Position numbers and translations under genes: made by a program
In this document: positions 33,892 to 41,730 of the stretch, one piece after another
How the letters are laid out: the number at the start of each line of letters is the position of its first letter
Numbering within the stretch: the first letter of the stretch is position 1
Notes under the pieces: generated by a model
Database searches by the model: none
The model's input: the letters and a program-made list of their open reading frames with translations, nothing else
What the model was told of the DNA's origin: nothing
NCBI GenBank assembly: GCA_035939775.1
Contig: DASZFO010000309.1
Span: 1-64,000, forward strand
Length of the DNA: 64,000 nt
Origin: Pirellulales bacterium
GTDB taxonomy: Bacteria > Planctomycetota > Planctomycetia > Pirellulales > DATAWG01
Direction: 5' to 3'

Positions 33892-34943
33892 GATATCTTG
33901 ATCCCATCAGTCTGAAGGGCGCGGAGATGTGGCCTGTCGATAATTTTGAACGGGGTGGCCACGTCGCGCCACGCTTCGCCGCGCTGTGTGATCAAGCGAT
34001 CGTCGATCGGACCGAGCCGATTGTCGGCCAGTTGCAAGTACGGGACTCGCTCCGGCTCAAGTCCCATGAGCCGCGCGACCGTCGCATCGACGGCCGTCGG
34101 ATTGGTTCCGACGATTACCAGCCCGAGCGATTTCGGGCTCCCCATGATCGGCCCATCCCCTTCCATGCAGACGATGCCATCGACGATCGAAATCGATTTG
34201 GCGAGCGAGGCGTTGATGTCGAACACGGTTTCGGGAATCCCGGCGTGATGGAGCACGTTTTTCGGCCAGCCATATTTGATCCCCGGAATCGTGCCGTACA
34301 GGTTCTTCATCGAGGCGGTGAAGCCGACCCAATGGTGCGTTTTCATCTTGGGCATCGAGACGATCAAGTCTGCCTCGATGACGGACTTGGGAAACCAAAA
34401 GCCTGGCAGCTTGCTCGCGCGGCCGGCGTTGGCGATCCAGGCCACCTCTTCGTAGTTCAGATCGGCGAACTGCAAACGCGCGGTATCGAGCGCGTCTTGC
34501 ATGCCAGATTCGTCGAGGGCCAATTCCGTGTCGCGGACGTGCCCCGGTCCTTCACCGACGACGACGTTCGCTCCCCAGCGCTGAAACACGGCCGCGGCGG
34601 CGAGCACCATCGCGGGGTGGGTGGTCATCTGTGGCGATTTTCGCATCGGCTCGACAAGATTCGGCTTGAGCAGCACCCGCTTACCGGCGATCGGCTCCGG
34701 GTCGAAACCGGTTGCGAGCAGGCCGTCGCGAATCGTTTGTTCAAGCGGGCCATCATAGCGTTGCCCGCGGGCGATGAAGGCCGCTTCCTTTTTCGCCAGC
34801 GCGCGCCGCAAGAAAGGAATTCCGATCAGGCCGGCAATCGCCGCCCCGCCGCCAAGCAGGAGCGCGCGGCGGCCGAACGCCGGGGGAACCGAGTTGCCAT
34901 TGGCAACTCGTGGATCGCGCTTCGACTCGGTAGGAGTAGTCAT
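33888..34943 (-). CDS. DUF362 protein with Tat-like signal
   Basis: A 351-residue DUF362-family protein. It carries LLKPNLVEPMRKSPQMTTHP, VVGEGPGH, ADLIVSMPKMKTHHWVGFT, SMKNLYGTIPG and IVDGIVCMEGDGP, all typical of DUF362. The N-terminus contains a twin Arg before a hydrophobic stretch (FGRRALLLGGGAAIAGLIG), suggesting Tat export or anchoring. I see no added ferredoxin-type Cys cluster. The biochemical role of the family is not established. The stop lies 27 bases before the YfhO start; the start is 22 bases after the stop of the squalene-cyclase-like gene. The four genes 35904 to 30247 therefore look like one operon. Confidence 0.85.
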   Translation of the reverse strand: MTTPTESKRDPRVANGNSVPPAFGRRALLLGGGAAIAGLIGIPFLRRALAKKEAAFIARGQRYDGPLEQTIRDGLLATGFDPEPIAGKRVLLKPNLVEPMRKSPQMTTHPAMVLAAAAVFQRWGANVVVGEGPGHVRDTELALDESGMQDALDTARLQFADLNYEEVAWIANAGRASKLPGFWFPKSVIEADLIVSMPKMKTHHWVGFTASMKNLYGTIPGIKYGWPKNVLHHAGIPETVFDINASLAKSISIVDGIVCMEGDGPIMGSPKSLGLVIVGTNPTAVDATVARLMGLEPERVPYLQLADNRLGPIDDRLITQRGEAWRDVATPFKIIDRPHLRALQTDGIKIS

Positions 34944-34965
34944 TTTTGCCTACAAGTTCGCATTC

Positions 34966-35904
34966 TTATCCCAGGGCCAGCGGCGATGTTGCGAGGGCTG
35001 GCACGGTCGCCGTTGGGTCCGGGTTTAACGATGCCTTTCGGGGCAGGGTGATCAACGGGGTCTCCGGCCCGAGGGCCGCGAGCGCCAGCAACGCCAAACG
35101 GTATGGTGCGCCATCGCGGTCGATCGTCCGCCGATAGGCGATTTCGAGCCATGATTGTGAATTGCGCGGCAAACGGCCATGTGCCGCAAGTCCTAAGATT
35201 CCATAGGAAAGCGATGCCGCCGGCGTGCGCGGCGATAGTTCGCTGTTCAGATAATCGAGCGATTTGTTGACGCGGCCGTCGGCGTCGGACTCTCCCGCGA
35301 GGGCCATCATCGTCAACCCGGTCGGCTGAAGATGCGGGCGAAGGACTTGCCCCATCACGAACGTGTTGCCATAGTTGCAGCCGCCATCCGGCAACAGCCG
35401 ATCGACGAGCAATCGAACGGCTTCGCGCGCGCGTGGATGGTCGCCATGGCTCGCCGCCTTTAGCGCGAGCACGTGCATCGCGGTCGGCTCGATCCAGGAA
35501 TGCGTGCCTTCAACCCAGGGCCAACCGACCAACGTCGAGTCGTGACCCAATTCGGGAGTCCGAGGCAACGTCTCGCCGCGCGTTTGCAGGATCCACGCCA
35601 CGGCGCGGTCGATATCGAACGGCTGCTTGGCCGTGAAACAGTGTTGCGCGCAGATTGCGGCGAGAACCGCCAGGCCTGTCGGCCATCCGGGGGTGGCCTG
35701 CTGGGTCGTTGGCCCGATGCTCCCGTCGGCCGCCTGTAAGCAGGCCAACCATTCCATCGCCGAGATGGCTGCAGATCGTCGCGGCGCGACGGCAAGCGCC
35801 ATTGCCGCCAGTGCCGTCGGCTCGGCGCTCGCTGGCCCCGCGGAGTGATAGCCGCAGGGGATCTTCGCGGCCAGGCGATTCAGAAGCTCGTCTTTCCAGT
35901 CCAT
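34966..35904 (-). CDS. Prenyltransferase/squalene-cyclase-type repeat protein, small
   Basis: A 312-residue all-alpha protein with several QW-like repeats of the terpenoid cyclase/prenyltransferase alpha-alpha toroid: MEWLACLQAADGSIGP, VAWILQTRGE, WIEPTAMHVLALKA, LVDRLLPDGGCNYGN, LQPTGLTMMALAGE. There is no signal peptide and no DXDD acid motif of a working cyclase, so I would not call it an enzyme. The final about 20 residues (ASLNPDPTATVPAL...) are encoded by a family-3 half repeat. It is the first gene of the DUF362-YfhO-GT2 cluster; its role there is unknown. Confidence 0.7.
   Translation of the reverse strand: MDWKDELLNRLAAKIPCGYHSAGPASAEPTALAAMALAVAPRRSAAISAMEWLACLQAADGSIGPTTQQATPGWPTGLAVLAAICAQHCFTAKQPFDIDRAVAWILQTRGETLPRTPELGHDSTLVGWPWVEGTHSWIEPTAMHVLALKAASHGDHPRAREAVRLLVDRLLPDGGCNYGNTFVMGQVLRPHLQPTGLTMMALAGESDADGRVNKSLDYLNSELSPRTPAASLSYGILGLAAHGRLPRNSQSWLEIAYRRTIDRDGAPYRLALLALAALGPETPLITLPRKASLNPDPTATVPALATSPLALG
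35001..35030. repeat. Family-3 half element
   Basis: GCACGGTCGCCGTTGGGTCC followed by GGGTTTAACG is one arm of the family-3 palindrome. It lies inside the 3' end of the squalene-cyclase-like gene and encodes part of its C-terminus. Confidence 0.55.
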
Positions 35905-36037
35905 GGCGATGGGGGTTTGAAAGTGTGCAGGGCGTAATGAGAGGCCCGTATGTTCGCGTCGATCCAGTGAAAGATAGCTTTGCGAGCGGAGCTAGAGACT
36001 CCAGAAACGACCAAAGCGCGAAACCGGCGCCTCCGAG

Positions 36038-36114
36038 CCGTTTAATCCGGAGCCAACGGCGGCGACGTTGTGGGTTCGAGGTGTACCGTCGCCCTTGGCC
36101 TCCGGGTTAAACGG
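36038..36114. repeat. Family-3 palindromic element, copy 2
   Basis: CCGTTTAATCCGGAGCCAAC (from 36038) and TTGGCCTCCGGGTTAAACGG (to 36114) form inverted arms. The TTAA of the right arm supplies the TAA stop of the PAP2 gene (36107-36109 on the complement). Confidence 0.75.
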
Positions 36115-37048
36115 CTGGCGCGGTTGCGACCGCCTGCTCGGTCGCGAGTGACGGTTCCGTGGCAACTCTGGCGGCGACGGTTTTCGGCGCCGGGCAGAGA
36201 TGCCGCGTCGCTACGATCACTATCGCGGTAACAATCAATCCGCCCAGCACATCCGCAAAATAGTGCATGCCCGTCGTCACACACGAAAGCAGCACGAGCG
36301 AATTGAGGATCGCAATCGGCCAAAATAGGCGCCGCCCGCGAAACGCTGCGACGAGCAGGACGGCCCAGATCGTGTGAAAGCTCGGAAACGTGACGATTCC
36401 TTGGGCATCTCGCCAGGACACGAAGGCGACCCCTCTGCGAAGTCGGGCCAGCTCGCTCAGCACATCGATGTAATTGCCAGGTGTCGGCAAATGGAAATAG
36501 ACGCAGCTTCCCTGGGCCGGGAGAAACGCGAAGATCGCCGAAGTCAGCAGCCCGCCCAGCATGAACCGGATCAAGAACACGTCCAATCGGCGATCCGACG
36601 TGAAGCCGAGCACCACGACAACGGCAATGATCTGGTAAAAGACCGAGCTGTAGGCGAGCCGCATCAGCAGATCGAACCACGGGTGCTGGCCTGTCCAAAT
36701 CACCAGCGCGCCCGCCGAAAGCCCAAACGCCGCGTCAATCGCGGCTAACTGTTCGTCGATCCAGGGCCAGCGAGTCGTCGCCACAGCGTAGGTCAACGGG
36801 CCGAATACAGCGGTTGTGCCGACTAGGATCGCCAGGGCCTTGAGGCAAAGCATGAAGCACTCGACCCCTTTCCACCAGTAGTAAAAGGCGCCGAGGGCCA
36901 AGAGACCGCAAAACCCCAACGGCGGCCAAATATCGCCCCAGGGGATTTCGAGGCCCAAGACCAAGAGGATCCCAAAGGTCAGCGCGATGATCGTGCCCAC
37001 AATCAGGTATTGGCACCGCGTAATCGGCGCGAGCGAAATAGTTGGCAT
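36107..37048 (-). CDS. PAP2/AUR1-like membrane phosphatase or phosphotransferase
   Basis: A 313-residue polytopic protein with about six or seven helices and the split PAP2 signature: FPSFHTIWAVLLVAAFRGR (catalytic His) and later TGMHYFADVLGGL. The spacing and the PSFHT form resemble the inositolphosphotransferase/Aur1 branch (PAP2_3) more than undecaprenyl pyrophosphatases. It probably removes or transfers a phosphate-linked head group on a lipid at the outer face of the membrane. The final residues and stop come from a family-3 repeat. It is divergent from the GT39-like gene, with 51 bases between starts. Confidence 0.83.
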   Translation of the reverse strand: MPTISLAPITRCQYLIVGTIIALTFGILLVLGLEIPWGDIWPPLGFCGLLALGAFYYWWKGVECFMLCLKALAILVGTTAVFGPLTYAVATTRWPWIDEQLAAIDAAFGLSAGALVIWTGQHPWFDLLMRLAYSSVFYQIIAVVVVLGFTSDRRLDVFLIRFMLGGLLTSAIFAFLPAQGSCVYFHLPTPGNYIDVLSELARLRRGVAFVSWRDAQGIVTFPSFHTIWAVLLVAAFRGRRLFWPIAILNSLVLLSCVTTGMHYFADVLGGLIVTAIVIVATRHLCPAPKTVAARVATEPSLATEQAVATAPAV

Positions 37049-37099
37049 GATCGTGCGTGGAGAGTGGCTGAAGGTGGTTTTTCAAATCTAGGTTAGAAC

Positions 37100-38884
37100 A
37101 TGAAGATTGCGGCTTGGTTTGTTTACCTGAACATCGTCGGCCTGTTGGCCGTTGCGATCTGGTTTCGCTGCCGCGATTTGGCGAATATTCCGGGGGTCAA
37201 CGGCGATGAGGCATGGTACGGTGTACAGGCGGAACTTATCTTGCACGGCCGGCCGATCGCATGGCGGACGCCGACGGGCAATCTGCTGAACCCGTTGTTT
37301 TTTGGGCCGCAGTTGTTGCTTCACGCGCTGTGCGAGCCGTCGTTTGCACTTTTGAGGACGACCGCCGTTGCGAGTGGGCTGGCCGCGCTTGCGGTAAACT
37401 TCTGGCTCTGCCGGAGTGTTTTTGGCCGCCGAGTTGCCCTGATTTCGACGACGATTTTGGCAGTTCTGCCGATTAGCATCGTTTATAGCCGCTTGGCTTG
37501 GGACGCAAGCCAGTCGCTGTTGATCACGCTGCCAGCGATTTATCTGCCGTTGCGAGCGATCATCGATGCGCCGCGGAAAGTCCGTTGGAGCGCCTGCGGG
37601 TTGGCGGCGCTCACCGCGGCAATCATCGTGCATCCGACGAACTTGTTCGTCGCTCCGATCGTCGGAGTCTGCCTGGCACTGGCTTGGCGCGACGCGATGT
37701 CGACCATTTCGCGACGATTGCTCGGAAAACTTGGGTTTTCGATCGCTGCGATCGGGTTCGTGGCGGCTGGGGCGGCGGCCGGATCGTACTCGCCTGCCGT
37801 ATTAGGGCGGTTCACGAATCCCACCGAATACGCGGCTTTCGGCGTCAATTTGGGCCGACTGTTCTCCGGCGCGACCGTCTACGATTACGTTTCCGGCGCG
37901 GTCGCTCCCGCGAAGGACGGAATGTTCCCATCGGAAGTTATTCTCTATGACCTGCCGACAAGCATCGCTTTCTGTTCGCTCGCATGGGGTATCTATCGAC
38001 TGCTCCGTCGTGGATCGGGTTTTCGAGATGGAAGCGCCGACAACGCTGAGCACCTAGTGAACTCTCACGATTGGATCAATCGTCGGAAAATCGCGGTAAC
38101 TGGTCTCACGGTCGGGTGGGGCTTGAGTTTGGCGGCGTTCTTCCTTGTTGCCGGACCGGCTGCGATCGCGCCGCACTTCGAGCGGTATGGGATTTGTTTG
38201 ATCGGAGCGGGCGCGATCCTGGCGGCGTTGTCCGTTGACTGGTGGCTCGATCGTCCGGCGGGTGGCCGCGTAGCCGCAACGACAATTGCGGTTGCGACGG
38301 GTTGGCTATTGCTCGCCGTCTGCCACGCAAGCTTCTTTAACTTCATGGAAACGTCAGGGGGCAGGTCGCATCCCACATTTCGCACGGCGGCGATCGAGCC
38401 GAAGGAAGCGGCTTTCGACTTTATCGTCGGTCATAGCAAAAAGCCTGGCAGCGATGTCCGAGTCTTGACAAGCGAATGGTGGAACTATTGGCCGTTGCGC
38501 TATCTGAGCTTCGGCGAGCAGCGTGCCCCGGAATCGCCAAAGATCGTTGTCGAGCAATACACCGAGCTGCCAAACTTCATCTCGTCGGACTCATATCGCG
38601 GAAATCGAACATGGATCGTCGAGTTCGCTGAGAGCCCAGCTTGCGAAGCGGTCCGCAGATGGGGCCGCACTTGCCCCGCTCAGATCGAAGTGACCACGAT
38701 ACTTGATTTCTCCGGCCAGCCCTTGCTCTGCATCTTCCGCGTCGGCGCAACCGTCGAAGCGGATCAATCGTTCAACGCGGAGCCATCGGCGACGGCGATC
38801 ACCCGGCGCGCCGTCGCCGACGGCTTCGGGCTAAAGGGCGGAGATCGGCCGTGGACCGCGATGCAAAAACTTCAAAAAAATTAA
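37100..38884 (+). CDS. GT39/ArnT-like membrane glycosyltransferase (GT-C)
   Basis: A 594-residue polytopic protein. After the first helix comes the GT-C acidic motif NIPGVNGDEAWYGVQA, in the position of the catalytic Asp-Glu of PMT/ArnT enzymes. About ten helices follow to residue 420, including LISTTILAVLPISIVYSRLA, a typical second PMT loop, then an extracytoplasmic C-terminal domain. It probably moves a sugar from a lipid-phosphate donor to lipid, protein or polysaccharide. Together with the neighbouring GT2, YfhO and PAP2 genes it suggests an envelope-glycan function. The ATG at 37100 has only a weak Shine-Dalgarno. Confidence 0.82.
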   Translation: MKIAAWFVYLNIVGLLAVAIWFRCRDLANIPGVNGDEAWYGVQAELILHGRPIAWRTPTGNLLNPLFFGPQLLLHALCEPSFALLRTTAVASGLAALAVNFWLCRSVFGRRVALISTTILAVLPISIVYSRLAWDASQSLLITLPAIYLPLRAIIDAPRKVRWSACGLAALTAAIIVHPTNLFVAPIVGVCLALAWRDAMSTISRRLLGKLGFSIAAIGFVAAGAAAGSYSPAVLGRFTNPTEYAAFGVNLGRLFSGATVYDYVSGAVAPAKDGMFPSEVILYDLPTSIAFCSLAWGIYRLLRRGSGFRDGSADNAEHLVNSHDWINRRKIAVTGLTVGWGLSLAAFFLVAGPAAIAPHFERYGICLIGAGAILAALSVDWWLDRPAGGRVAATTIAVATGWLLLAVCHASFFNFMETSGGRSHPTFRTAAIEPKEAAFDFIVGHSKKPGSDVRVLTSEWWNYWPLRYLSFGEQRAPESPKIVVEQYTELPNFISSDSYRGNRTWIVEFAESPACEAVRRWGRTCPAQIEVTTILDFSGQPLLCIFRVGATVEADQSFNAEPSATAITRRAVADGFGLKGGDRPWTAMQKLQKN

Positions 38885-38962
38885 AGTTGCCGATTTGACA
38901 AGCCGCGTAGTTGACATAGGTTTTTGGTAAGCCGACGGCGATTACGTGATCGCCAGAGGAAA

Positions 38963-38980
38963 CACGGCCTTCGGGCCGTG
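38963..38980 (+). promoter_or_regulatory. UUCG-tetraloop hairpin in the flp leader
   Basis: CACGGCC, TTCG, GGCCGTG form a perfect seven-pair hairpin with an extra-stable tetraloop. It lies upstream of the riboswitch in the gene-free stretch 38885-39349. No T-run follows, so it is more likely an RNA 5'-end or processing structure than a terminator. Two TTGACA boxes (38895-38900, 38911-38916) just upstream may belong to the flp promoter. Confidence 0.45.
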
Positions 38981-39069
38981 GTAAAGCGCGGATTGGATGT
39001 GGACCAAGAATCTCATCGCAGTTCGGTCCCCAACGATCGGCGCAACAGGCCTGCCCGGCCTCTGCGTTC

Positions 39070-39155
39070 TCGATAAAGGCAAACCGGTCGGAAGGCCGGG
39101 GCGCAAAGCCAAGGGCCGCGACGGATGCACATCCGCGCGGCAGCCAGGTTGCCGA
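39070..39155 (+). ncRNA. GEMM-I cyclic-di-GMP riboswitch upstream of flp
   Basis: It matches the GEMM-I consensus in sequence and fold. P1: GGCAAACC (39078-39085) pairs with GGTTGCC (39147-39153). P2: CCGGTC, GGAA tetraloop, GGCCGG (39084-39099), the loop being the GNRA partner of the receptor. Then the invariant GCGCAAAGCC core (39101-39110). P3: GCCGCG/CGCGGC with an inner GGAT/ATCC stem (39115-39141). The position corresponding, by my alignment from memory, to Vc2 G20 is G, which favours c-di-GMP over the cGAMP variant. About 195 bases separate it from the Flp pilin ATG. It likely couples pilus expression to c-di-GMP; ON or OFF cannot be read here. Confidence 0.88.
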
Positions 39156-39349
39156 AGGAATGTTGCGGCAAGTTCGAGGAGACGAGGAGCCGGACCGTAG
39201 TTAAATCAGGGTCGAGTCGCGGCACCGCAGGCCATCGCCGGTTTGCAAGAGCAGGCGCCGTACGCGACGAAACCCGACCTATCTTGTCTCATCGGCGCGT
39301 TTCCGTCCGGCTAGTAGCCGCCGGGGGCCGCCGTAATTGGAGGATTCCC

Positions 39350-39532
39350 ATGAAGAACTTGGCTCTTTCGGTCCGACGTTTCCTCGTTTCGGAAGATGGC
39401 CCCACCGCGGTCGAATACGCCGTGATGCTGGCGCTGATCATCATCGTCTGCTTGACGGCGATTACGTCGATCGGCAGCAAGGCCTCGACCACGTTCAGCA
39501 ACGTCGCCGCTTCGATTGGCGGAGCGAGCTAG
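39350..39532 (+). CDS. flp: Flp/Fap-type pilin of the Tad locus
   Basis: A 60-residue type IVb prepilin and the likely major subunit of the Tad pilus. Leader MKNLALSVRRFLVSEDG, then mature PTAVEYAVMLALIIIVCLTA with Glu-5/Tyr-6 and the hydrophobic assembly helix, ending in SIGGAS. GGAGG (39339-39343) lies 6 bases before the ATG at 39350. An upstream in-frame extension to 39125 overlaps the riboswitch and is not coding. A strong terminator directly after the gene means flp can be made in large excess over the assembly genes. Near-identical core to the isolated pilin at 20435. Confidence 0.95.
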   Translation: MKNLALSVRRFLVSEDGPTAVEYAVMLALIIIVCLTAITSIGSKASTTFSNVAASIGGAS

Positions 39533-39598
39533 TTGCGCGTCGGTCGGCGAATGCGAGCCGATTTGCGGCCGCATCGCATCGACCACCACGTGTAGTCC

Positions 39599-39645
39599 GC
39601 CTCCTCGGCATCGGCAAAGGCCCGATGACCGGGGAGGCATTTTTG
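39599..39645 (+). terminator. Intrinsic terminator after flp
   Basis: GCCTCC (39599-39604) pairs with GGAGGC (39633-39638), and the inner CATCGG (39609-39614) pairs with CCGATG (39622-39627), followed by ATTTTTG. It separates the pilin transcript from the Tad machinery genes. Confidence 0.8.
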
Positions 39646-39761
39646 TTGGGAATATGAAATACAGAATGCAGACTGCTGAATAAAAAAGTAAAAGATATTA
39701 GGCGCGCACAACTTCGTTAGGCGTTTTTTATTCTGCAATCTGATTTCGACAGGACCGACTC

Positions 39762-40322
39762 ATGCTCAACCATCTCGGCGATTTCAATTTCACCGAACAC
39801 TGGCACGTGTGGCTGGTGACGGTCATTCTGGTCGTAGCGGCTGTGATCGACGGCTACAAGCTCAAGGTCCCCAACTGGATCACCTTTCCGATGATCTTGA
39901 GCGGCTGGGCTTTCAACGTGGCGACGGCGGGTTGGGCTGGACTGGGGTGGAGTTTGATGGGCACCGCAGTCGGATTAGGATTGCTGCTGCCGGCCTATGC
40001 GATCGGCGGGATGGGGGCCGGCGACGTGAAACTTTTGGCCGGCGTTGGCGCTTGGGTTTTCCCCGAAACCACGTTTTATGCGTTTTGCTGGTCGGCCATA
40101 ATCGGCGGCGTCATTGCCGTCGCGATGGTTATTGGCCGCCGCGCCTGGCGCAAGCACAAGGATCAATTCGTGATGATCTTTTCGGAGATCATGACGATCG
40201 GCAATCCGGCTGAACTATCAGCGATTGCCGCGGAGCGGAAGAGTTCGATGTTGCTGCTGCCGTACGGCATTCCACTGGCCATCGGCACGATCGCCTATTT
40301 TGCCTGGGCGGGGATGCTGTGA
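39762..40322 (+). CDS. cpaA: TadV/CpaA prepilin peptidase
   Basis: A 186-residue aspartic prepilin peptidase of the A24 family that cleaves the Flp leader at the inner membrane. The two catalytic Asp are visible in AVIDGYKLKVPNW (helix-one end) and in the GMGAGDVKLLAG motif (GxGD). About six membrane helices. It lacks the N-methyltransferase domain of PilD, as is usual for TadV/CpaA. The N-terminus before the first helix is short. Start ATG at 39762. First gene after the flp terminator. Confidence 0.92.
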   Translation: MLNHLGDFNFTEHWHVWLVTVILVVAAVIDGYKLKVPNWITFPMILSGWAFNVATAGWAGLGWSLMGTAVGLGLLLPAYAIGGMGAGDVKLLAGVGAWVFPETTFYAFCWSAIIGGVIAVAMVIGRRAWRKHKDQFVMIFSEIMTIGNPAELSAIAAERKSSMLLLPYGIPLAIGTIAYFAWAGML

Positions 40323-40594
40323 TTCAGCGAGATTGGAGAAAGTCTGCCGATTGTGCCGAAAGTATCGAAGGAGGGCTGGGCTGAGTCGTTTGAGCCTCCC
40401 AGATGGATTTCGTCCGTCGATCCCGGCCGAAAGGTCAAGCGAGGATTCAAACGACTTTGCGACGAGATAGCGCACTGTCGAGCGAGACTTGTGGAAGATG
40501 GCGGGGATGCCGGAAATGCCGGCTCTGCGGGTTTTGATCAAGTCGAGGGAGATGACACGCCAATCATCTATATTGAAACCGAGGCAATGAAATC
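40323..40594 (+). other. Gene-free spacer with a hairpin between cpaA and cpaB
   Basis: A 9-base inverted repeat, GTCGTTTGA (40385-40393) and TCAAACGAC (40447-40455), flanks inner complementary GCCTC/GAGG segments, giving a long imperfect hairpin. An 89-codon frame crosses the cpaB start but has no family features, no good ribosome binding site and reads as noise. A processing or promoter region is possible. Confidence 0.4.
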
Positions 40595-41698
40595 ATGCGA
40601 TCCAAAACCGTCATTCTACTAGCTCTTGCTCTCGGCTGCGGCCTGGTCGCGTCGATCGGCATCAGCCAGGTATTGCAGCGAAATCAAGATGCGGGTCCGG
40701 CTGAAGAGACCACTCCGATCTGGGTGGCGATGGCAGACATCAAGAGCGGCGATCTGCTCTCGCCGCAGAATCTGAAGCTCGAACAATGGCCAAAGGAAAA
40801 GGTCCCGCCGGGTGCGCTCGGCAAGCTGGAAGATATCGACGGAAAGCATTCCCGTTCCGCGATATTCCAGGGCGAGGCGGTGCTGGAGAAGAAACTGAGG
40901 GTCAGCGGCTCATCGGCGTCCGACACGATTCCGACGGGATTCCGAGCCTATACGGTGCAAGGCGACGCAATGAATTCGCACGGCGGGCTGCTGCATCCGG
41001 GAGATCGCGTTGATGTGCTGGTTTTTATCGATCAGAGCCGCGGGTCAATTGAGACCGGTACCAAGACGATCCTCCAAGACATCAAGGTATTTGCCGTCAA
41101 CGACCAGTTGACCGCTCCTGATGAAAAACTGCCGGAGGCAATGACAGCTAAAACCGTTACGCTGCTGTTGACTCCCAGCCAAGTGGAGAAGGCGACGCTG
41201 GCGGCGGAGATCGGCCATATCCGGCTAGTGATTCGTAGCCCCGACGACAAAGGAGAGGTGAATCCGGCCGGCACTCGACTCAGCGACCTCTTTACGACGG
41301 ACAAGACCGATCGTGATCAGGAGAATATGGACCCTCTGTTCGGCAGTAAGGCAAAGCCGTCCGGACTGGCCGCAATGCTGAACCAGATTCAACACGCCGC
41401 CACCCAAAACTCTGGACAGCCTCAACCGGCCGTCGAAAAGCCGCAGAGTTTCACCGTGCAGATCATCAAGGGAACCGAGATCACTCAATCGGAGTTTACT
41501 CGAAAGTTCGACAACGATTCGCGCTGGGAAAACGGGTCGGCAGGACCTCCTTCGAGAAGCGAACCCGCGGAGAACACCGCGCCCGCGACGACGGATCCTT
41601 CGAACAAGAGCGCCAAGGGCGCTTCGGCGACCAAAAAGGACGGAGCGAAATCGAGCGACGATAAGAATGACGCGGCCAGTGCCGCGGCTCGCGGCTGA
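40595..41698 (+). CDS. cpaB: CpaB/RcpC Tad pilus assembly protein
   Basis: A 367-residue periplasmic Tad component. N-terminal signal/anchor MRSKTVILLALALGCGLVAS, then an SAF domain (IWVAMADIKSGDLLSPQNLK, about residues 42-105) followed by the RcpC/CpaB domain containing FRAYTVQGDAMNSHGGLLHPGD (split over residues 118-140) and VTLLLTPSQVEKATLAAEIG. The C-terminal 80 residues are Ser/Lys-rich and low in complexity. CpaB is thought to stabilise or gate the CpaC secretin and bind peptidoglycan. ATG at 40595. Confidence 0.92.
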   Translation: MRSKTVILLALALGCGLVASIGISQVLQRNQDAGPAEETTPIWVAMADIKSGDLLSPQNLKLEQWPKEKVPPGALGKLEDIDGKHSRSAIFQGEAVLEKKLRVSGSSASDTIPTGFRAYTVQGDAMNSHGGLLHPGDRVDVLVFIDQSRGSIETGTKTILQDIKVFAVNDQLTAPDEKLPEAMTAKTVTLLLTPSQVEKATLAAEIGHIRLVIRSPDDKGEVNPAGTRLSDLFTTDKTDRDQENMDPLFGSKAKPSGLAAMLNQIQHAATQNSGQPQPAVEKPQSFTVQIIKGTEITQSEFTRKFDNDSRWENGSAGPPSRSEPAENTAPATTDPSNKSAKGASATKKDGAKSSDDKNDAASAAARG

Positions 41699-41730
41699 AC
41701 GCTTTTAACTGCAAAATAGGAAGAACACGG

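Noticed and set aside
34966-35904. Calling this gene a squalene-hopene cyclase
   Set aside because: It is half the length of a cyclase and lacks the DXDD catalytic motif; only the repeat fold is supported.
38963-38980. UUCG hairpin as terminator of the GT39-like gene
   Set aside because: No T-run follows and it lies within a leader containing the riboswitch.
39125-39349. N-terminal extension of the Tad pilin to 39125
   Set aside because: It overlaps the riboswitch; the ATG at 39350 has GGAGG and the normal prepilin leader length.
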